This document shows, one piece after another, positions 1-7,569 of a stretch of DNA of 64,000 nucleotides (its first letter is position 1; each line of letters opens with the position of its first letter). The DNA lies in the NCBI RefSeq assembly GCF_034479515.1, contig NZ_CP140152.1, positions 2,418,001 through 2,482,000 of the forward strand. Direction: 5' to 3'. This DNA comes from Duganella zoogloeoides. GTDB taxonomy: Bacteria > Pseudomonadota > Gammaproteobacteria > Burkholderiales > Burkholderiaceae_D. Under the pieces are notes generated by a model. It did not search any database and was not told the origin of the DNA. It saw only the letters and a program-made list of their open reading frames with translations. The position numbers and the translations under genes are program-made.

Positions 1-9
1 GGAGCGAAC

Positions 10-450
10 ATGAACAAGAAAATTATCCTCGGCGCAGTATTGGCAGCATTCGTGGGCACGATGGGCAGCGCCATCGCCCAAGGTCGCGGCAACGACGACC
101 ATCGCGGTAAACCCGACAAGCACGACAACAAGGGCAACAACAAGTACAAGGACAAGCACGACGACCGTCGCGACTTCGATGGCGATCGCCGCAACGACCG
201 CTACGATTATCGCCATGACAATCGTGGCGCGAACAACGGCGCCCATCGTGGCGCCGGTCCGCGCCACGACCTGTACAAGGGCCATCGCCTGCCGCCGCAG
301 TACCGCAGCAAGCAGTACGTGGTGGACAACTGGCGCACCCATCGCCTGAGCGCACCACCGCGCGGCTACCACTGGGTGCAGACCGGCGCCGACTACGTGC
401 TGGTGGGGATCGCCACCGGCGTGATCGCGACACTGATCCTGTCGAATTGA
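10..450 (+). CDS. RcnB family periplasmic protein
   Basis: The 146-residue product begins with a Sec signal peptide (residues 1-24, ending SAIAQ). A very charged, His/Asp/Arg/Lys-rich stretch follows (about 25-85), suited to binding metal or polyanions. The C-terminal part (about 88-146) has the RcnB pattern: YKGHRLPPQYR, then a W, then GYHWVQTGADYVLVGIATG and a hydrophobic end. RcnB-type proteins are periplasmic; in E. coli RcnB affects nickel and cobalt homeostasis, but many family members are uncharacterised. The start is fixed by GGAG at positions 1-4 just before the ATG. An efflux gene may lie upstream outside the window. The family call is good; the substrate is unknown. Confidence 0.8.
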   Translation: MNKKIILGAVLAAFVGTMGSAIAQGRGNDDHRGKPDKHDNKGNNKYKDKHDDRRDFDGDRRNDRYDYRHDNRGANNGAHRGAGPRHDLYKGHRLPPQYRSKQYVVDNWRTHRLSAPPRGYHWVQTGADYVLVGIATGVIATLILSN

Positions 451-473
451 TCTTGACGGTAGTAGCAATGACG

Positions 474-498
474 GGCCGCAGCGATGCGGCCTTTTTTT
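474..498 (+). terminator. Rho-independent terminator after the RcnB-like gene
   Basis: A perfect 7-bp stem, GGCCGCA and TGCGGCC around a GCGA tetraloop, is followed directly by seven T residues. It lies 24 bases after the RcnB-like stop codon and also separates that gene from the convergent chaperone-like gene. Confidence 0.9.
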
Positions 499-508
499 CG
501 TCCGCAGT

Positions 509-1270
509 TCAGCGTGGCGCGCGGCCGATTGCCGCGTCGATCACTTCGCGCATGTGCTGCGCGTGCAGCCGCTCCTCTTCGGTCGCCGCACGGGCCGACC
601 CATGGGCCGGCCCAGCGGCTGGCTCGCGGGCTTCGGCCAGCGCCTGTTCCAGGTAGGCGTCTTCCGTGCCGAACCACTGATCCGCGACCTCCGCACCCAG
701 CAAGCGCTCGCGCAGCTGCCGGCGCTGCGCCTGCCAACTTGCCAGCCGGTGCAGGTCGGGATCGTCGCCTAAATTTTGTGCCGCCAACAGCGTGGCATGA
801 GCGGCCAGATAGCGGTCGTACCGTGCGGCCAGCGCTTGCGCCTCGGCTGCGGCGCCACCGGGCAGCCTGCGGTGCAGGTGGTCATTGAGTTGTTGCAGGC
901 GCTGCGGATTGCGTCGGTCGTTCAAATACCGCTCCATCACCATTCGCAGCGCGTGGTCGGCAACCAGTCGCTGGTCGTCGGTCAGCGCCAGGTCGGGCGG
1001 AACCGCAGGCAGCAGGGCACCCCGCGCGTGCGCAGTGGCCGTGTTCGCAGACTGGTCTGCCGGCGGCGAATCGCCAGCCGCGCCGGGCGGCGCTGGCATC
1101 GGGCCGCCTGGCGTGCCGGCTGCGCCGGTTGCCATCGCGTGGTCGGCCGGCCGTGCAGCCGTTGCCGGCAATGGCAATCCCGGTGCGACCATGCCCGGCG
1201 CCATTGCCGCTGCCAGCACCGTGGCGGCGAGCACCAGCGTGGCTGCCGCTACCATGGGCGCTGCCTGCAT
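509..1270 (-). CDS. Lipase secretion chaperone (Lif)-like protein
   Basis: The 253-residue product has an N-terminal membrane anchor (about residues 6-30, Ala/Val/Leu-rich), a Pro/Ala-rich linker, and a helical C-terminal part. That part resembles lipase-specific foldases: a segment like HLHRRLPGGAAAEAQALAARY, then RYDRYLAAH, then RERLLGAEVADQWFGTEDAY. Lif proteins are inner-membrane anchored and fold a secreted lipase in the periplasm. The gene overlaps the upstream GH43 stop codon as TGATG, so translation is probably coupled. The product is shorter than typical Lif proteins (about 300-350 residues), and I cannot find the usual RxxFDY motif. No lipase gene is adjacent. The start is set by the overlap. 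Membership is plausible, but the client is unknown. Confidence 0.6.
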   Translation of the reverse strand: MQAAPMVAAATLVLAATVLAAAMAPGMVAPGLPLPATAARPADHAMATGAAGTPGGPMPAPPGAAGDSPPADQSANTATAHARGALLPAVPPDLALTDDQRLVADHALRMVMERYLNDRRNPQRLQQLNDHLHRRLPGGAAAEAQALAARYDRYLAAHATLLAAQNLGDDPDLHRLASWQAQRRQLRERLLGAEVADQWFGTEDAYLEQALAEAREPAAGPAHGSARAATEEERLHAQHMREVIDAAIGRAPR

Positions 1271-2199
1271 CAGTAGGACGGCCAGCCGTTGGTGAAGAAC
1301 AGGTCGCTCATGAACAGCACCGGGGTGTAGTTGTTCTGGCTGTCGAGCGCATGGCGCGCCAGCACGCCATTGCTGATCGACTCGGCGCCCGGCGCGATGA
1401 AGCGGCCGCCACCCGCATCGAGCACGGTACCGCCGCCATTGCGCATGTCCACGCCGTTCTTGTCGAGGTACGGTCCCGTGACACTGGTCGAGCGGCCGTA
1501 GGCGATACGGTAGGTGCTGTTGGCGCCGTCGCAGCATTTACCCTTGGAGACGAACAGATAGTAATACGAACCATTGGCCACGATGAACGGGTTTTCGATG
1601 CCGATCGAGTCGGTTGCCAGCCGGGTCCTGGCACCAAAAGGTTTCAGGGTGTTGGCATCGACCCGCGTAATGTAGATCCCGGTCCAGAACGAGCCATAGC
1701 TGAGCCAAGGCTGGCCGGCTTTGTCGACGAAGAAATTGGGATCGATGGCGTTGAAGTTGTCGCCGGGAGCCGAGGTGATGACGACGCCCTGGTCCACCCA
1801 GTTACCCTGGGCGATGCTCGATGCCGTGGCCAGCCCGATGGCCGACTTCTGGCTGCCGAAGGTCGACACCGCGTAGTACAGGATTGCTTTGCCATTCCAC
1901 TCGTGCAGATCGGGCGCCCATACCTGCTTTTTATTGCCGTTGTACTGGCCCCACCACGACAGGCCGTTGCCGAAAATCGGCACGCCCTGGGTCCACGCGC
2001 GGCCGTTGGCCGAGTACTTGACGCCGACACCGTTGTCGCTGGTTTCCACGATCCACCAGGTGCTGGCGGCCTTGTACAGGTGCGGATCGTGGGTGACGAT
2101 ATCACCGGTCAAGGTCCAGGTGGCGGCAGCCGCGCCGGCCGAGGCGATGGCCAGGCAGCCGGCGGCCGCCCATTGTTTCAGGTGCTTCAGGGTTGTCAT
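1270..2199 (-). CDS. Secreted GH43 arabinanase/arabinosidase-like glycosidase
   Basis: The 309-residue protein has a Sec signal peptide (1-26, AGAAAA before TWTL) and a single five-bladed GH43 propeller. The three acidic residues expected for the inverting mechanism are visible: Asp38 in THDPHLYK (general base), Asp153 in AIDPNFF (pKa modulator) and Glu202 in IENPF (general acid). The overall pattern is closest to endo-1,5-alpha-L-arabinanases. The C-terminal segment reads IAPGAES where many arabinanases have a GPGH motif, so substrate specificity is uncertain. The ATG chosen is preceded by GGAGAC; a longer upstream reading frame lacks this. It diverges from the amylase gene across a 258-bp operator-rich gap and is translationally coupled to the chaperone-like gene. 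Confidence 0.85.
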   Translation of the reverse strand: MTTLKHLKQWAAAGCLAIASAGAAAATWTLTGDIVTHDPHLYKAASTWWIVETSDNGVGVKYSANGRAWTQGVPIFGNGLSWWGQYNGNKKQVWAPDLHEWNGKAILYYAVSTFGSQKSAIGLATASSIAQGNWVDQGVVITSAPGDNFNAIDPNFFVDKAGQPWLSYGSFWTGIYITRVDANTLKPFGARTRLATDSIGIENPFIVANGSYYYLFVSKGKCCDGANSTYRIAYGRSTSVTGPYLDKNGVDMRNGGGTVLDAGGGRFIAPGAESISNGVLARHALDSQNNYTPVLFMSDLFFTNGWPSY

Positions 2200-2290
2200 G
2201 AGGTCTCCGTTTTTTTTATCGATGCCGTTGCTGCGGCAGTACCTCATGCTGTGCCCGGTTCGCTTGCGCGTCTAATCAAATTTTTGAGTG

Positions 2291-2316
2291 CAGCGATATC
2301 GTGAAGCGTATCGCTG
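2291..2316. promoter_or_regulatory. Inverted repeat, 8-bp arms, in the GH43/amylase intergene
   Basis: CAGCGATA and TATCGCTG form perfect 8-bp arms separated by 10 bases. Position in the divergent promoter region suggests a repressor or activator site, though a hairpin is also possible. The binding protein is unknown. Confidence 0.45.
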
Positions 2317-2334
2317 CTACAAATATATATGTAG
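2317..2334. promoter_or_regulatory. Near-perfect 18-bp palindrome with CTACA/TGTAG ends
   Basis: CTACA and TGTAG flank an AT-rich 8-bp centre; only one symmetric pair breaks the palindrome. It directly abuts the preceding inverted repeat and shares its half-site with the palindrome at 2394-2412, so the two may be a pair of sites for one regulator. Confidence 0.45.
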
Positions 2335-2393
2335 TCAGATTACTAAAAAATGTGGTTAAAGAGGAAAATATTTTCTGCATGATGTGCGAATTG

Positions 2394-2412
2394 AATGTAG
2401 TTCTGCTACATT
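2394..2412. promoter_or_regulatory. Inverted repeat AATGTAG-N5-CTACATT upstream of the amylase
   Basis: Perfect 7-bp arms flank TTCTG, centred about 55 bp before the amylase start. The TGTAG half-site recurs from 2317-2334. The location, between the likely promoter and the RBS, suits a repressor operator. Confidence 0.5.
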
Positions 2413-2457
2413 TTGTGCGGGAGACATGATTCCCAAAAACATAACGACAAGGACACG

Positions 2458-4341
2458 ATGATGACCCAGACGAGACTACGCAACATCGCGCGCATGCTGT
2501 GCGCCGCCGGCCTGCTCGGCGCTGTCATGGCGCCCGCGCACGCCGCCCTCAACCCCGCCGACACGTCGGTGCAAATGTTCCGCTGGAAGTGGAACGACAT
2601 CGCCAAAGAATGCACGAGCTTCCTCGGCCCGCAGGGCTTCGGCGCCGTGCAGGTGTCGCCGCCGACCGCTGCGGCCAGCCTGGGCACGTGGTGGGATGTG
2701 TACCAGCCGGTCAATTTCAATTCCCTCAAGAGCAATATGGGGACCGAGGCCGAGTTCAAGGCCATGGTCAACACCTGTCATGCGGCCAAGGTACGCATCT
2801 ACGTGGACGTGGTGGTCAATCACGTGGCGGCCGGCGCCGGCACCGCCACCGACGGTTCGACCTGGAATTCCAGGTCGCTGACGTACCCGTTCTTCAGTGC
2901 CAGCGATTTCCACCCGGCGTGCGACATCGGCGGCGGCGACTACGGCTACCCCGGCAACCGCAACAACGTGATGGTATGCCGCCTGAGCGGCCTGCCCGAC
3001 CTGAAAACCGAGGGCAGCTACGTGCAAGGCCAGGTGAAAACTTACCTGAACAAGCTGGTGGCGCTGGGCGTGGACGGCTTGCGCTTCGACGCGGCCAAGC
3101 ACATGCAGCCGGCCGACATCCAGGCCATCATGAGCGGCGTCACGTCAACTACCACGTCCGGCGAGCCGCTGTGGGTGACGCAGGAGGTGATCCCGGACAG
3201 CAACGTGGTGCGTTCGACCTATTTTGCGGCCGGCACCCTCAACGAATTCCAGTACTCGTACGCATTGAAGGCCATGTTCCGCAACGAGAACGGCGCCAGC
3301 CTGTCGCAGGTGCGCACCATCATGGGCTCGCCAGGCAACTGGGGCGGCAGCTGGGGTTTCATCCCGAGCGACAAGGCGACCGTGTTCGTCAACAACTGGG
3401 ATACCGAGCGCAATGGCAGCTCGCTGGTCGCCAGCAACTATGTTGCGGGCAGCATCAATGACACGCAGGGCACCAAGCGCTACGACCTGGCCAATATCTT
3501 CATGCTGGCGTGGCCGTATGGCGCCGCGCAACTGCATTCGGGGTTCCGTTTTACCAGCTACGACCAGGCGCCGCCGTCGGCCAGCCCGTTCGATGCCAAC
3601 GGCAATCCCGTCATCAACCAGCAGTGGGATTTCATTCACCGCTGGAGCGATATCTCGAACATGGTGGCGTTCCGCGCGGTGACGCGCGGGCAGGGCGTCG
3701 ATAACTTCACCACTGGCACCGCCAACCAGGTCGCGTTTGCGCGCGGCGCCAAGGGCTACGTGGCGATCAACAACGACAGCGCGCCGTGGAACGTCTCACT
3801 GCAAACCCAGCTGCCAGCCGGCACCTACTGCAACGTGGTGCAGGGCCAGTTGAACGGCACGGCTTCCGCGTGCACGGGCGGCAGCGTCACCGTGGCCGCC
3901 AATGGCGTCATCAGCGTGAGCATTCCGGGCAATGGCGGATCGAGCGTGCCGGCGGTGGCCCTGCACGTCAACCAGAAAATCGCCGGCAGCGGCGGTGGCG
4001 GTGGGGGAGGCACCTGCACCTCGGTACCGGTGACGTTCCGCGTGGCCAACGCCAACACCGCGTTCGGACAAAACCTGAACGTGGTGGGCAACCAGGCCGC
4101 ACTGGGCAACTGGACGCCGGGCGCCGGCACCCAGATGACGATCGAAGGCAGCGGCGCCAACGTGCCGTGGTCGAGCACGGTGCAACTGCCGCCGGCCACG
4201 GCGATCCAGTACAAGTTCGTCAAGGTTGGCGCTTCGGCCGTGTGGGAGAGTAACCAGGCAACCGCCAGCGGCAACCGCGAGGCAACCACGCCGGGATGCG
4301 GCGGTTCGCTCACGCTCGACGGCGGCAGCTTCAGGAATTAG
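2458..4341 (+). CDS. Secreted GH13 alpha-amylase with C-terminal CBM20
   Basis: The 627-residue enzyme hydrolyses alpha-1,4 links in starch outside the cell. Residues 1-29 are a signal peptide ending in AHA. The GH13 barrel shows DVVVNH near 117, the nucleophile Asp211 in GLRFDAAKH, the acid/base Glu243 in TQEV, and Asp315 in NNWDTE. In that last motif the more common His is Trp314, which may be a subfamily trait. A Gly-rich linker (about 513-519) leads to a starch-binding CBM20 (about 521-627, with VVGNQAALGNW and YKFVK). AAGG precedes tandem ATGs at 2458 and 2461; I chose the first, and the frame continuing upstream from 2413 is unlikely to be used. It diverges from the GH43 gene. Confidence 0.93.
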   Translation: MMTQTRLRNIARMLCAAGLLGAVMAPAHAALNPADTSVQMFRWKWNDIAKECTSFLGPQGFGAVQVSPPTAAASLGTWWDVYQPVNFNSLKSNMGTEAEFKAMVNTCHAAKVRIYVDVVVNHVAAGAGTATDGSTWNSRSLTYPFFSASDFHPACDIGGGDYGYPGNRNNVMVCRLSGLPDLKTEGSYVQGQVKTYLNKLVALGVDGLRFDAAKHMQPADIQAIMSGVTSTTTSGEPLWVTQEVIPDSNVVRSTYFAAGTLNEFQYSYALKAMFRNENGASLSQVRTIMGSPGNWGGSWGFIPSDKATVFVNNWDTERNGSSLVASNYVAGSINDTQGTKRYDLANIFMLAWPYGAAQLHSGFRFTSYDQAPPSASPFDANGNPVINQQWDFIHRWSDISNMVAFRAVTRGQGVDNFTTGTANQVAFARGAKGYVAINNDSAPWNVSLQTQLPAGTYCNVVQGQLNGTASACTGGSVTVAANGVISVSIPGNGGSSVPAVALHVNQKIAGSGGGGGGGTCTSVPVTFRVANANTAFGQNLNVVGNQAALGNWTPGAGTQMTIEGSGANVPWSSTVQLPPATAIQYKFVKVGASAVWESNQATASGNREATTPGCGGSLTLDGGSFRN

Positions 4342-4367
4342 AACCTGTCCCGGCAGGGACAGGTTCT
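4340..4367. terminator. Shared hairpin between convergent amylase and DUF2288 genes
   Basis: A 12-bp perfect stem (AGAACCTGTCCC and its complement) with a GGCA loop overlaps the stop codons of both convergent genes. It lacks a clear T-tract, so it may be an inefficient bidirectional terminator or mainly a 3'-end stabiliser. Confidence 0.6.
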
Positions 4368-4696
4368 TAATGCAGGTTCGCCGGTACGGCTTTTTGCTGC
4401 TGTACCAGGATGAACGGGCTGACCACGGACGCCCACAGCTGGGCGTTCGATTCCAGCCAGCCTTGCGCCTGCTGGTCGCTGACCTTGGCCAGCAGGCCGG
4501 CCTCCATCCACCTGGCGATATTGTCTTTGTCGTCGTGCGAGATGCGCACGGCGACGTCGACCAGGTCGAGCGAGTCGGCCACCCACACCACGTTGCCCTG
4601 GGCGAAGTGCTTGAGCAGTTCGGTCCATGGCAGGCGCGCGGTTTCGCGGTTGACCTTGTCGCGCAATTCGGTATCTTTTTCTGGTTTGGTTTGCAT
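4367..4696 (-). CDS. DUF2288 family protein
   Basis: This is a 109-residue soluble protein with no signal peptide. It matches the DUF2288 pattern: LPWTELLKHFAQGNVVWV, DLVDVAVRISHDDKDNIARWM and WLESNAQLW. DUF2288 proteins have no established function. The gene starts one base after the stop of the RES toxin gene (TGATATG), so it is the third cistron of the toxin-antitoxin transcript. Whether it takes part in that system or is simply co-transcribed cannot be told from sequence. Confidence 0.8.
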   Translation of the reverse strand: MQTKPEKDTELRDKVNRETARLPWTELLKHFAQGNVVWVADSLDLVDVAVRISHDDKDNIARWMEAGLLAKVSDQQAQGWLESNAQLWASVVSPFILVQQQKAVPANLH

Positions 4697-4697
4697 A

Positions 4698-5387
4698 TCA
4701 AATAACTTCTACTGTAGGTTGCGGATTGCCGCGCCATGTTAACCGATAGACCGCGCCTTTGCGCACATTGCCCACCAGCGCAGGGCGGAAACATGCCAGG
4801 TTGGTGCCGCCCGGGCGCCGCACGCTCGGGTACAGCACACCGAGCGACCCGCCGTCGAGCAGGCGTTCGGCCAGCGTTTGCGAGTCGACATAGCTGTCCG
4901 GCGCCAGGCAGGCGGCGTAGCGCGGCTGGCCGCGCAGGTCGTGGAATGCCGCGGTGAAGTCGGCCAGCATGCACTGGTATTGCACGCTGTCGTCGAATCG
5001 GTTGATTTCAGCGTATTCCACGGTCTTGTGGAAGATGACTTCGGCCAGCGCGGTGTCGGCGTCGAACGCGCAATACCAGGCGCCGCGGCGGCTGTCGTTG
5101 AAGCGGCTGCCTTGCGGATGGGCGTAGGTGTAGGCGGCGTTGATGATGCGGAAGTTCGGCACGCCGAACACCAGTTCATCGACGCTGATGCCGGACGCGC
5201 CGCCGTTCTGCGTGCGCAGGCGGGCATTGGTGGCGTTATCGAGATCGAACAGGTCGCGCAGGTGGGCGTCGTCCTCGGCCAGCGGCGCCAGCACCGAGTC
5301 CTCGACATCGGCAAAACGCGACGGCAGCAGCCGGCAGGTGTCGAACTGGCGCAGCGCGGTCAGTGGTGGCACCAGGCTGACCACCAC
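4698..5387 (-). CDS. RES domain toxin of a Xre/MbcA-RES toxin-antitoxin module
   Basis: The 229-residue protein has a RES domain (about 80-225). Characterised RES toxins break down NAD+. The conserved residues are visible: Arg95 in GSRFND, Tyr105 in AWYCAF, Glu116 in TALAEVIFH and Ser188 in VLYPSVRR, so it is probably active. The start is a GTG overlapping the antitoxin stop as TAGTG; a second GTG follows one codon later. The frame extends further upstream, but that part overlaps the antitoxin gene and has no RES character. Coupled translation after the antitoxin is typical for keeping toxin low. Confidence 0.9.
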   Translation of the reverse strand: MVVSLVPPLTALRQFDTCRLLPSRFADVEDSVLAPLAEDDAHLRDLFDLDNATNARLRTQNGGASGISVDELVFGVPNFRIINAAYTYAHPQGSRFNDSRRGAWYCAFDADTALAEVIFHKTVEYAEINRFDDSVQYQCMLADFTAAFHDLRGQPRYAACLAPDSYVDSQTLAERLLDGGSLGVLYPSVRRPGGTNLACFRPALVGNVRKGAVYRLTWRGNPQPTVEVI

Positions 5388-5821
5388 TACAGGCCCCCGC
5401 GCCGGGCGTCGAGCAGCTGGCGCACGGTTTGCATGGCCAGCAGGCCACCACCGAGCATGTAGACAAGCGGCGTGCGGCCTTCGAAAATCTGGTTGGTATT
5501 GGGCAGGTTGACCCATTCGTCGGCGAGCTTGTCGCCGTACAGGATGTGCAGCGCCTTGTAGATGCCGAGCAGGTAGGAGATGCGCGTGATGCAATCGACT
5601 TCCAATACCCGTTCCGGCTTCTTTTTCCAGTCGTACCAGGCGCTGTTGGACAGGCCGCCGAGCAGCTGGCGTGCATCCTCGTCGCGTACCTTCCAGGTGG
5701 CGGCCAGCTTGAAAAAGCCCTTGAGCGCGGACGTGGACAACCGCTCGCGCTCGGCCTTGGCGTTCAGATCGACTAGGACGGTGGGCTCGAAGCGGCTGCG
5801 GGGGTAGGCATAATTGAGCAT
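5387..5821 (-). CDS. MbcA/ParS/Xre family antitoxin
   Basis: The 144-residue partner of the RES toxin has an N-terminal helical DNA-binding region (about 30-80, ending in LSNSAWYDWKKKPERVL). A C-terminal toxin-binding domain follows (about 85-140), including LLGIYKALHILYGDKLADEWVNLPNTNQIFEGRTPLVYMLGG. The NxxFxGxxPLxxM-type motif is characteristic of MbcA/ParS antitoxins. A GGAGGA Shine-Dalgarno lies just before the ATG, stronger than the GTG start of the toxin, which fits antitoxin excess. It has its own promoter close behind recJ. Confidence 0.9.
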   Translation of the reverse strand: MLNYAYPRSRFEPTVLVDLNAKAERERLSTSALKGFFKLAATWKVRDEDARQLLGGLSNSAWYDWKKKPERVLEVDCITRISYLLGIYKALHILYGDKLADEWVNLPNTNQIFEGRTPLVYMLGGGLLAMQTVRQLLDARRGGL

Positions 5822-5824
5822 AAA

Positions 5825-5871
5825 TCCTCCGGTAATGGATTGTTTATACTCCGTTTTCGGATGAAATGCAA
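5825..5871 (-). promoter_or_regulatory. Promoter, candidate operator and RBS of the RES toxin-antitoxin operon
   Basis: On the minus strand TTGCAT (5871-5866) and TATAAA (5848-5843) are 17 bp apart, a good sigma-70 arrangement. The spacer holds the inverted repeat TCCG-AAAA-CGGA (5850-5861), well placed for autorepression by the antitoxin. GGAGGA (5830-5825) is the ribosome binding site. The -35 box touches the end of recJ. Confidence 0.7.
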
Positions 5872-5873
5872 TC

Positions 5874-7568
5874 TCACGCTGCTTCGGCGTGCTCCACCAG
5901 CAGCTGCACCTTGGTCACGCCGTTGAACTCGTTGGCATCGAGCCGGAACGCCACCCTGGCGCGGTCGCCGAGAGAATCGATGTGGCCGAACCAGATCGCA
6001 TCGTAGCGGGCGCCGTTCTTTTCCAGCAGCAGTTTCAGATGGCGCTCCTTGAGGATGCGCTGGCTCACCACGCGGAATTCGTCGCAGAACACCGGCGGCG
6101 CGAAGCCCTGGCCCCACACCTGGCCGGCCATCAGGTCGATAAACGAGGTGGTGTAATAGGCATCTTCGAGCGGGCCGTCGGTTTCGATCACGCGTTCCAG
6201 TTGCTGCTCGGTGAGCCAGGCGCGGCCCACTTCCTCGAAGGCGATCGAGAACGCCTCGAAGGCGTCGGCGCGCAGGGTCAAGCCGGCGGCCATGGCGTGG
6301 CCGCCGAACTTGTCGATCAGGCTGGGCGCCTTTTTATACACGAGGTCGAGCGCGTCGCGCAGGTGGAAGCCGGGGATCGACCGGCCGGAGCCCTTGATCC
6401 AGCCGTCGCCGGCCGGCGCGAAGGTAATCGTCGGGCGGAAAAATTTTTCCTTTAAACGCGAGGCGACGATGCCGATCACGCCCTGGTGCCAGCTGTCGTC
6501 GAACACGCAGATGGTGCTGCTGTTGGCCGGCTCGAAGGTGTCCAGGTGCAGCAGCGCCGTGTCCTGCATGTCCGCTTCAATCTCGCGGCGTTTCAGGTTG
6601 ATGTCGTTCAGTTGCTGGGCCAGCACCCAGGCGCGGTCCTCGTCGTCGGTGACCAGGCATTCGATCCCGAGCGACATGTCTTCCAGGCGGCCGGCCGCGT
6701 TCAGGCGCGGGCCCAGCGCAAAACCGAGGTCGAATGGCGACGCCGTGCGCGGGTTGCGCCCGGCCACGCGGAACAGCGCGGCCACGCCCGCGTGCATCTG
6801 GCCCGCGCGCATGCGTTTGAGTCCCTGGGCGACCAGGATGCGGTTGTTGGGGTCGAGCCGCACGACGTCGGCCACCGTGCCCAGCGCCACCAGGTCGAGC
6901 AGTTCCTGCAGCTTCGGCTGGGTCCTGGTGTCGAACACACCGCGCTCGCGCAATTCCGCGCGCAACGCCAGCAGCACGTAGAACACCACGCCCACGCCGG
7001 CGATGTGTTTACTGGGGAAACCGCACTCGGGCTGGTTCGGGTTGACGATCACGCGCGCAGCGGGCAGGGTGTCGGCCGGCAGGTGGTGGTCGGTGACCAC
7101 CACTTCGATGCCACGGCGGTTGGCTTCGGCCACGCCGTCGATGCTGGCGATGCCGTTATCGACCGTGATGATGATGTCGGGCTGCTTTTCGCGCGCGGTC
7201 AATGCCACGATCTCGGGCGTGAGGCCGTAGCCGTACTCGAAGCGGTTGGGCACGATGTAGTCGATGTCGGCGCCCATCTGGCGCAGGCCGCGCAGGGCCA
7301 CGGCGCAGGCAGTGGCGCCGTCGCAGTCGTAGTCGGCCACGATGACCATGCGCTTTTTGGCGGCAATCGAATCGGCCAGGAACACGGCGGCAGCGCCGAT
7401 ATTCATCAGGCCCGACGGTGGGATCATGGCCGACAGCTCGCTCGACAGATCCCTGGCGTCGGTCAGGCCGCGCGCCGCGTACAGGCGCGCCAGCACCGGG
7501 TGGATGCCTTCCTGGCGCAGCACTTCTGATTCACGGAACGGGATGGGGCGAATGGCGATGCGGGTCAT
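5874..7568 (-). CDS. recJ: Single-stranded-DNA-specific exonuclease RecJ
   Basis: The 564-residue protein is the usual RecJ length. It is a 5'-3' single-strand DNA exonuclease used in recombination and mismatch repair. The DHH phosphoesterase motifs are clear: DYDCDGATA near residue 80, DNGIAS, and VTDHH with LPADTLP. The DHHA1 segment with the conserved GxGGH pattern appears as DKFGGHAMAAGLTL, and an OB-like C-terminal domain follows. The ATG follows one base after the stop of the upstream gene, so the two form an operon. The toxin-antitoxin promoter sits at its 3' end. Confidence 0.96.
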   Translation of the reverse strand: MTRIAIRPIPFRESEVLRQEGIHPVLARLYAARGLTDARDLSSELSAMIPPSGLMNIGAAAVFLADSIAAKKRMVIVADYDCDGATACAVALRGLRQMGADIDYIVPNRFEYGYGLTPEIVALTAREKQPDIIITVDNGIASIDGVAEANRRGIEVVVTDHHLPADTLPAARVIVNPNQPECGFPSKHIAGVGVVFYVLLALRAELRERGVFDTRTQPKLQELLDLVALGTVADVVRLDPNNRILVAQGLKRMRAGQMHAGVAALFRVAGRNPRTASPFDLGFALGPRLNAAGRLEDMSLGIECLVTDDEDRAWVLAQQLNDINLKRREIEADMQDTALLHLDTFEPANSSTICVFDDSWHQGVIGIVASRLKEKFFRPTITFAPAGDGWIKGSGRSIPGFHLRDALDLVYKKAPSLIDKFGGHAMAAGLTLRADAFEAFSIAFEEVGRAWLTEQQLERVIETDGPLEDAYYTTSFIDLMAGQVWGQGFAPPVFCDEFRVVSQRILKERHLKLLLEKNGARYDAIWFGHIDSLGDRARVAFRLDANEFNGVTKVQLLVEHAEAA

Positions 7569-7569
7569 G

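Noticed and set aside
4698..5594. A longer start for the RES toxin, beginning at 5594.
   Set aside because: It would overlap 208 bases of the antitoxin gene in another frame and adds Arg/Pro-rich residues not in the family; GTG at 5387 gives the usual TAGTG coupling.
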